Shown here: piece by piece, positions 6,848 to 10,849 of the stretch
Layout: each line of letters opens with the position of its first letter
Numbering within the stretch: position 1 is the first letter of the stretch
Assembly: GCA_902463875.1 (NCBI GenBank)
Contig: CABQHR010000041.1
Span: forward strand, 1-10,849
Direction: 5' to 3'
Length of the DNA: 10,849 bases
Origin: an uncultured Collinsella sp.
GTDB lineage: Bacteria > Actinomycetota > Coriobacteriia > Coriobacteriales > Coriobacteriaceae
The notes under the pieces: generated by a model
Databases searched by the model: none
What the model was told of the DNA's origin: nothing
What the model saw: only the letters and a program-made list of their open reading frames with translations
Position numbers and translations under genes: made by a program

Positions 6848-7459
6848 CTATTCGTCGGCGAGTTGAATTCCCAACAAACCCGAGAGTGCCAGCGCCTGCT
6901 CGGCATTGACCGTCAAGCCACGCAACTCATGGTAATCGCCCGAAACAACGGGCGCTGCAAATGTACAGCGCGACACATCAACGCCGGAAAGCGACGTCTT
7001 GAACACATCAACACGCGTCAGGTCACAGCCATCCAGGCGTATCTGACCCAGCTTGGCACCCTGAAACGCAGCCTCTCTCAGACGTGTATCGCATGCTGTC
7101 ATAGGGCCAATGCGTCCCTCCGAAAGGTTCGCATAGCTCAAATCGCACGATGTAAACGACACGCTCGACAGGCGCGCCTTGAGCAAGTTGAGTCCCGGTG
7201 CCGAGCAGTCAACGAAGTCACAGCGGCTGAGCCAGCAGCCTTCCATGTTGCAGCGGATAAAGCGGCAACCGCGAAACACCACGTCGCGAAACGTCGAGCC
7301 GCTCCAGTCAACGCTATCGAACTCGCAAGATCGGAACACAACGCCATCGAAGGTCGCGCCGTTCGCCACGTCGTAGGCAAGATCCAAATCCTCAAAAGCG
7401 GTATTGGAGACGAGCTCATCGCCCTCGGCAAAGAGGTCGATGAGCTCGTCCATGCCCAT
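6848..7459 (-). CDS. Pentapeptide-repeat protein
   Basis: The product has 203 residues, mostly tandem pentapeptide repeats of the A(D/N)LXX class that fold into a right-handed quadrilateral beta-helix. Repeats run from about residue 20 to 170 with central Phe or Leu: ATFDG, VVFRS, CEFDS, STFRD, VVFRG, CRFIR, CDFVD, SFTS, CDLSY, ANLSE, AFQGA, CDLTR, SLSGV. The C-terminal tail (ELRGLTVNAEQALALSGLLGI) resembles the capping tail seen in Qnr-like and other stand-alone pentapeptide proteins, where the last helix aids dimer formation. Some relatives mimic DNA and protect gyrase, but most have no known target and none is claimed here. There is no signal peptide or membrane helix. The start is uncertain between ATG 7459 (MGMDEL) and ATG 7453 (MDEL), as neither has a strong Shine-Dalgarno. 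It lies about 80 bp after the GDSL hydrolase gene, beyond a terminator-like hairpin. Confidence 0.87.
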   Translation of the reverse strand: MGMDELIDLFAEGDELVSNTAFEDLDLAYDVANGATFDGVVFRSCEFDSVDWSGSTFRDVVFRGCRFIRCNMEGCWLSRCDFVDCSAPGLNLLKARLSSVSFTSCDLSYANLSEGRIGPMTACDTRLREAAFQGAKLGQIRLDGCDLTRVDVFKTSLSGVDVSRCTFAAPVVSGDYHELRGLTVNAEQALALSGLLGIQLADE

Positions 7460-7489
7460 ATGGCAGCCAATCCGTTCGTTTACCCGGGC

Positions 7490-7526
7490 AAAACCACCAC
7501 AAAGGTGCCTGTCCCCTTTGCGGTGG
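7490..7526 (-). terminator. Terminator-like stem-loop after the GDSL hydrolase gene (IR3)
   Basis: Read on the minus strand, CCACCGCAAAGG (7526-7515), a 9-nt loop GGACAGGCA and CCTTTGTGGTGG (7505-7494) pair at 11 of 12 positions plus one G-T wobble, followed directly by TTTT (7493-7490; one of these is shared with the next codon stretch). It starts 13 nt after the hydrolase stop. The core GGGGACAGGCACCTTT reads like a dispersed repeat I recall from several gut bacterial genomes, but I cannot verify that here. Confidence 0.65.
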
Positions 7527-7538
7527 CTTGGGGTCGCG

Positions 7539-8198
7539 CTACTCACCGAGCATCTCTTGGAGCTTGGCTGCCACGGCATGTCCCAAGTTCTCGTGGCTTT
7601 CGGGCATCATATGCAGATAGTCGATATCGCCCGGCTCGGCAAACTCGGCGGCATTCAAAAAGTCGCAGCCAAACTGCTCGGCCACGTGCGCATAGTACTC
7701 GCCAAAATGCTCAGATGCCTCAACGGAATGCTCGTCAAAGTCGGTCATATACACATCGGCGATCTGCGGCTTGATCTTGATAGGAGCCATCAGCAGGATG
7801 CGCGGGCAAGGCGCAGCGTCGGTCCACGGAAACGCGCGGACGGCGCGAATCAGCGCCATGGCGCCACGGGCGATATCGGAAGCTGTCACGTTAAAGACCG
7901 TCTTACAGTCGTTGGTGCCCAGCATGATCACAATGGCGTCCAGCGGCTTATGGGCCTCGAGCAGCATCGGAAGCGCGCGAATGCCGTTGAGGTTAGTGTC
8001 CAGATGGCACATGTCGTCGCGTACCGTCGTGCGGCCGTTGAGGCCTTCTTCAATTACATGCCAGCCCTCGCCTAAGTCACGTTGGACCACGCCACACCAG
8101 CGCACATCCTGCGCATAGCGCACCGCGGTACCGTCGCGCATGCCCGCCGGATCGTAACCATAGGTGTTGCTGTCACCAAAGCATAGAACGTTTTTCAT
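7539..8198 (-). CDS. SGNH/GDSL-family hydrolase, arylesterase/acyltransferase type
   Basis: Serine esterase with the SGNH fold, 219 residues. Block I is CFGDSNTYGYDP (6-17) with nucleophile S10; block II glycine lies in EEGLNGRTT (50-58); block III is MLGTND (92-97) with oxyanion-hole N96; and block V is D193-Y-L-H196, giving the catalytic Asp and His. The segment RWCGVVQRDLG ... VIEEGLNGRTT and the stretch IMLGTNDCKTVF strongly resemble the Mycobacterium smegmatis acyltransferase/arylesterase (MsAcT) subgroup, which hydrolyses or transfers acyl groups on small esters. There is no signal peptide, so it is probably cytoplasmic. ATG 8198 has GGGGAG 6-8 nt upstream. A strong terminator (8216-8248) lies just before it, so it probably has its own promoter; TATACC (8250-8255, minus) is a weak -10 candidate. 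The natural substrate cannot be predicted. Confidence 0.92.
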   Translation of the reverse strand: MKNVLCFGDSNTYGYDPAGMRDGTAVRYAQDVRWCGVVQRDLGEGWHVIEEGLNGRTTVRDDMCHLDTNLNGIRALPMLLEAHKPLDAIVIMLGTNDCKTVFNVTASDIARGAMALIRAVRAFPWTDAAPCPRILLMAPIKIKPQIADVYMTDFDEHSVEASEHFGEYYAHVAEQFGCDFLNAAEFAEPGDIDYLHMMPESHENLGHAVAAKLQEMLGE

Positions 8199-8215
8199 CG
8201 TAAGCTCCCCACTCA

Positions 8216-8248
8216 ATAAAAAGCCGACGGGAGCAGCCCCCGTCGGCT
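8216..8248 (-). terminator. Strong intrinsic terminator of the PARG-like gene
   Basis: A perfect 10-bp GC-rich stem (AGCCGACGGG at 8222-8231 with CCCGTCGGCT at 8239-8248) encloses a 7-nt loop. On the minus strand it is followed by TTTTTATT, a proper T tract. It lies 26 nt after the stop codon of the gene ending at 8274 and only 18 nt before the next start codon, so it separates the two minus-strand genes. Confidence 0.9.
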
Positions 8249-8273
8249 CGGTATATCGCATCACGCGCACCGT

Positions 8274-9407
8274 TTACAGGTACTTGCGCCAGTCGTCGTC
8301 ATCCTCGTCATCCTCGGCAGCGGCCTGAGCCTGCTCGGCGGCACGGGCGGCTGCGGTGCGGGCGGCAACCTGAGCATAGGACTCCTCGTTGCGCTCGGGG
8401 AAGTTTGCCAGCACGTGCTCGAACTTGGCGAAGTCCTCGTCCCAGCGCGTAGAGGGCACGGCAAAGAAGACCTGCTTGACCTTGAAGTCGCCCGACGCGA
8501 GCTCCTTGCGGAAGAGCTCGGCCACGGCCTCGGCATCAAAGCCGTTGTTGTCGCAGCCCCAAGCACCCAGCACGAGCTTCTCGCGACCAAGCTCATCGCA
8601 GATGGCGAGCACAAAGCGAATGCGGTCGCGCAGGGCGTCAAGCAAGGCATCGTCGCTCACGCGGTACTCCTGGCGAGCACGCTTGGCGTTGGGTGCAGCG
8701 GCGACGATCACGTCGGCATAGGCGTGCACATGCTTGCGCTCGAAGCGCACCGCGGGCACCACCAGGGCGCGGTTACGATAGAGCTCGCAGTTGATGTTGC
8801 GGCGACGGTTCTCGCCGTACCACTTACGCTGCTTATCGAGAACGTTGTACAGATACGAATCGGCGCACAGCGTGGCCTCCTGGCCCAGATAACCCTGAAT
8901 ATAGCCACCGCCCGGGTTGGTGAACGAGGCAAAGGCGAGCACGGCCATGTCGCAGAACTGCGCATAGCCACGACCGTTGTCCAGGATGGCCTGCGTGGCG
9001 GAGGCATCAAGCACAGTGACCTCGGGCAGGACCGGAGCGGGCTCCTCTGCAGGCGCGGACTCAGCTTCGGCGATTTCCTCGGCAGGCTCCTCGACGGGCT
9101 CGGGCGCCGCCTCGGTCTCGAGCGCCGCCTCGACCTCGGCAGCCTCCGCGCCCTCGACGTCCTCGGCAACCTGTTCTTCGGCGGCCACAGCGCTCTGAAC
9201 CTTGGCCTTCATCGCCGCGACAAAGCCGGCAGGCATACCGTCAAACTCGCGAACATCGGCAAGCGAACGCTCGATATCCTTGGCACACGCTTCGGACACA
9301 GTTGCCACGTGACGCTCGGCGGCCTTGGCACGGGCCTCGCGCTTGGGATTGGGCTGACCCGCTCGGTTGGACCTGCGGTTACGGTTCCTGTTGTCGACGT
9401 CTGCCAT
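8274..9407 (-). CDS. PARG-like DUF2263/TIGR02452 family protein with altered catalytic motif
   Basis: The 377-residue product has a basic N-terminus (NRNRNRRSNRAGQ), a helical segment to about 75, an acidic Ala/Glu/Pro-rich linker (about 76-127), the macro-like PARG domain (about 130-340), and an acidic tail (EDDEDDDDW). The bacterial-type poly(ADP-ribose) glycohydrolase signature is GGG-X6-8-QEE, the second Glu being catalytic (family knowledge). Here it is SFTNPGGG (161-168), seven residues, then Q176-E177-A178, followed by the typical TLCADSYLY. The second Glu is therefore Ala. The later loop GAWGCDNNGFD (281-291) is also unlike the GAWGCGxFxND I recall. Fold membership is well supported; glycohydrolase activity is doubtful, and ADP-ribose binding without cleavage is one possibility. 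The linker and tail are much longer than in most relatives. ATG 9407 has AAAGGTGG upstream; TATCAT (9454-9459, minus) may be its -10. It has its own terminator. Confidence 0.87.
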   Translation of the reverse strand: MADVDNRNRNRRSNRAGQPNPKREARAKAAERHVATVSEACAKDIERSLADVREFDGMPAGFVAAMKAKVQSAVAAEEQVAEDVEGAEAAEVEAALETEAAPEPVEEPAEEIAEAESAPAEEPAPVLPEVTVLDASATQAILDNGRGYAQFCDMAVLAFASFTNPGGGYIQGYLGQEATLCADSYLYNVLDKQRKWYGENRRRNINCELYRNRALVVPAVRFERKHVHAYADVIVAAAPNAKRARQEYRVSDDALLDALRDRIRFVLAICDELGREKLVLGAWGCDNNGFDAEAVAELFRKELASGDFKVKQVFFAVPSTRWDEDFAKFEHVLANFPERNEESYAQVAARTAAARAAEQAQAAAEDDEDDDDWRKYL

Positions 9408-9453
9408 ACGTGGCCACCTTTCCTGTCGCTGCCGCTATCGGCTTTTCCCATCC

Positions 9454-9459
9454 ATGATA
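9454..9459 (-). promoter_or_regulatory. Possible -10 of the PARG-like gene
   Basis: TATCAT on the minus strand lies 47 nt before the ATG at 9407. No convincing -35 is visible, because that position is taken up by the T tract of the preceding terminator. Weak support. Confidence 0.3.
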
Positions 9460-9472
9460 CCCCGCCGCGCAC

Positions 9473-9501
9473 AAAAAAGACGGCCCCGAAGGACCGCCTT
9501 T
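9473..9501 (-). terminator. Intrinsic terminator of the Bax-inhibitor-1-type gene (UUCG tetraloop)
   Basis: On the minus strand AAAGGCGGTCC, TTCG and GGGCCGTCTTT form an 11-bp stem, allowing two G-U pairs, capped by a stable C(UUCG)G tetraloop and followed by an uninterrupted TTTTTT. It lies 43 nt after the stop at 9545. It is a textbook rho-independent terminator. Confidence 0.93.
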
Positions 9502-9544
9502 CGCATCGATTTACACGCACGGCAAGCACCGCTGCAATTTGGCA

Positions 9545-10240
9545 CTAGTCGCGACGACCGAGGATGTTCAGGATGCGCAGGAACACGTTGATAATGTCCA
9601 CGAACAGGTTGGATGCCATGAGCACGGCGTTGGGCAGCGTGGGCGGCACCGTCGTTGCCACATAGGTGTCGTAGCCAATAAAGCCGGCGAACACCACAAT
9701 CACGATCAGGTCGGTAATGGACTGCGAAACGCCCATGAACATCAGCACGATCTCGACCAGAATCGTGGCAAGCAGGATGCCAAAACCAATGCCATACACA
9801 CGCTGGAAGAACTTGGGGAAGGTCACGCCCAGCGCGCCAAAGACAAAGGTGATGGCGGCCGTGGCGATAAAGGCGGTGTTAATGGTAGGCAGGTCGTAGT
9901 TGGCAAGACCAAACGACGCCGTCAGACCAAAGGTGCTCGCAAAGGCCACGTAGCCCACGAGTGACAGGCCCACGGACTGTTTGCTGGCAGCAGCCGACAT
10001 CATGACCATGCCGACGATGGTCAAAATAAATGAGCCAAAGACCAGCGGCAAAGCGGCACCGCTCATCATCATGCGCGCAAACGACATGGTGCTCGTAAAA
10101 TAGGCGCCGGCGCCCATGGCGCAAAAGCCCAAAAAGATCAGAGCAGACATGACAAGGTTGTACGCGCGCGGCGACATCTCCTTGGCACGGCTTGCGCCGG
10201 TCTCGATGGGGCCGTTCTGATAGCCCTGGATATCGTTCAT
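9545..10240 (-). CDS. Bax inhibitor-1 (UPF0005/TMBIM) family membrane protein
   Basis: Seven-helix inner-membrane protein, 231 residues; relatives such as Bacillus YetJ are pH-sensitive calcium leak channels, and E. coli YccA binds the FtsH protease (family knowledge). Hydrophobic segments lie at about 27-49, 61-83, 90-112, 118-139, 147-169, 175-196 and 205-226. The two aspartates of the YetJ pore diad appear as D191 in GYDTY and D215 in NLFVDIINVF, 24 residues apart as in YetJ (D171/D195). The ending FLRILNILGRRD is typical of the family. The cytoplasmic N-terminus carries a short charged tail. ATG 10240 has AAAGGA 9 nt upstream. TACAAT (10297-10302, minus) is a candidate -10. It is closed off by the UUCG terminator. 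The physiological role in this organism is unknown. Confidence 0.94.
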   Translation of the reverse strand: MNDIQGYQNGPIETGASRAKEMSPRAYNLVMSALIFLGFCAMGAGAYFTSTMSFARMMMSGAALPLVFGSFILTIVGMVMMSAAASKQSVGLSLVGYVAFASTFGLTASFGLANYDLPTINTAFIATAAITFVFGALGVTFPKFFQRVYGIGFGILLATILVEIVLMFMGVSQSITDLIVIVVFAGFIGYDTYVATTVPPTLPNAVLMASNLFVDIINVFLRILNILGRRD

Positions 10241-10296
10241 AATTTCGTCCTTTCAAAAAGCACCGCGACGGCGCCGTAGCTGACAAGTTTCCTGCC

Positions 10297-10302
10297 ATTG
10301 TA
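10297..10302 (-). promoter_or_regulatory. Possible -10 of the Bax-inhibitor-1-type gene
   Basis: TACAAT on the minus strand, 57 nt before the ATG at 10240, would give a leader of about 50 nt. There is no clear -35, and it lies just after the stop of the upstream gene. The perfect 10-bp palindrome ACGGCGCCGT at 10268-10277 falls in the leader and may be an operator or chance. Confidence 0.35.
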
Positions 10303-10320
10303 CCCGAACGCCACGCGTTC

Positions 10321-10659
10321 TTACCTGCGGCGCTCGCCCTCAAGCGTACGATCAAACGCCCAAACCCACCAACGCATCACGTGTGCCTGCGAGCCGTCCG
10401 CCCGCTCGCGCGTCTGGTCCTCCAGATACAACTCGGTCGCGTGCCCGCCAAAACGCACCTTATAGGTTGCCGTACGAATGCCGTGAACCGTCAGGCCAAA
10501 CCCAGTGGTCGAGACAATCTCGTCAATCGTAAAGCAACGACCGTCGACCCAGCAGACGGTGACCGGCACGACCTGTCCGCCCGCGAGGATGCGAGCCACG
10601 ACGTCCACATACTGCTTGTGCACGCGCCGAGTTTTGCCATCTGTCTGTCGATATTCCAT
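10321..10659 (-). CDS. Small uncharacterised protein, beta-rich
   Basis: Not confidently recognised. The product from ATG 10659 has 112 residues: a basic N-terminus (EYRQTDGKTRRVHK), a helix-like segment (QYVDVVARILAGG), then predicted strands VPVTVCWVDGRCFTIDEI, LTVHGIRTATYKVRFGG and ATELYLEDQT, and a Trp-rich end (MRWWVWAFDRTLEGERRR). The arrangement of a small beta-barrel with W-x-DGR, TYKVR and xELYLED elements recalls the DUF6504-type small proteins, but that is only a resemblance. There are no membrane segments or signal peptide. The start is awkward: AGGAGG (10661-10666) ends one base before ATG 10659, too close for normal use, while a good promoter (10667-10696) predicts a transcript starting at the ATG. 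An upstream in-frame ATG at 10680 lacks a Shine-Dalgarno. The gene ends 80 bp before the Bax-inhibitor-1-type gene with no clear terminator, so they may be cotranscribed. Confidence 0.78.
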   Translation of the reverse strand: MEYRQTDGKTRRVHKQYVDVVARILAGGQVVPVTVCWVDGRCFTIDEIVSTTGFGLTVHGIRTATYKVRFGGHATELYLEDQTRERADGSQAHVMRWWVWAFDRTLEGERRR

Positions 10660-10666
10660 GCCTCCT

Positions 10667-10696
10667 ATTATCGAACGCATGTTTGCATGTTGTAAA
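10667..10696 (-). promoter_or_regulatory. Promoter predicting a leaderless transcript for the 112-residue protein gene
   Basis: On the minus strand TTTACA (10696-10691, five of six consensus bases), an 18-bp spacer and GATAAT (10672-10667) form the best two-element promoter in the window. The expected start, 6-8 nt beyond the -10, falls at about 10660, at the ATG of the downstream gene. I see no gene or clear signal in the remaining stretch to the right edge (10697-10849), which is locally more AT-rich near 10783-10815. Confidence 0.55.
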
Positions 10697-10849
10697 GCGA
10701 ACAGGCTGTGGTTTTGGGGTGTCGGAGCGATCGCATGTGTCCGCATGGCGTGTTAGCAAAAAGAACACCCGCGGTCAACAGGGATAATATTCAATTTTAG
10801 TGCCAAAAAATTCACTGCTCCCATCAGAACTCGGTAAAGAAACCCGCAG

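Noticed and set aside
8415..9548. A 377-codon plus-strand open frame opposite the PARG-like gene
   Set aside because: It is antisense to a gene with recognisable motifs, has shadow-type composition, and runs through that gene's promoter and a terminator. The equal length to the real gene is coincidence.
10697..10849. AT-rich right edge as possible promoter, riboswitch or small gene
   Set aside because: GATAAT at 10783-10788 has no -35 at usable spacing, no conserved aptamer motif was recognised, and no open frame with a ribosome site is present.

Overview
The window looks like ordinary chromosome of a high-GC, gut-type actinobacterium. Protein style (a short ThiC, Asp/Glu/Ala-rich proteins, strong G/C at third codon positions) suggests class Coriobacteriia, most likely Collinsella or a close relative. 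This placement is inference from recollected similarity; no rRNA or other phylogenetic marker is present. Coding density is high, the longest gap between genes is about 190 bases, and there is no IS element, prophage, CRISPR array, tRNA or rRNA.

Layout, left to right. (1) 1-1153, minus: the 5' end of polA (DNA polymerase I), running off the left edge. (2) 1320-2717 and 2821-3630, plus: an M18 zinc aminopeptidase and a YaaA-family (DUF328) protein, separated by a 67-bp stem-loop. (3) 3671-4186, minus: a small single-pass membrane protein of unknown role, divergent from thiC. (4) 4212-6702, plus: a thiamine block made of a promoter, a TPP riboswitch, thiC (HMP-P synthase), a terminator-like hairpin overlapping a consensus -10, then thiD (HMP/HMP-P kinase). 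(5) 6848-10659, minus: pentapeptide-repeat protein, SGNH/GDSL hydrolase, PARG-like DUF2263/TIGR02452 protein, Bax-inhibitor-1-type membrane protein, and a 112-residue unknown. These share a direction, but terminators separate several of them, so they are probably several transcription units.

How the genes work together: only thiC and thiD form an obvious pathway. ThiC makes HMP-P from the purine intermediate AIR, ThiD phosphorylates it to HMP-PP, and TPP feeds back on thiC through the riboswitch. The riboswitch appears to use its own conserved 3' GGGA as the thiC Shine-Dalgarno. The other genes are housekeeping or stress functions with no evident shared task.

I see no convincing new multi-gene system. 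The points most worth a second look are: three long stem-loops just after stop codons that share a CCRYCGCAA core in their arms; the PARG-like protein, whose catalytic QEE signature reads QEA; a probable leaderless start for the last gene; and the TPP aptamer doubling as ribosome-binding site.
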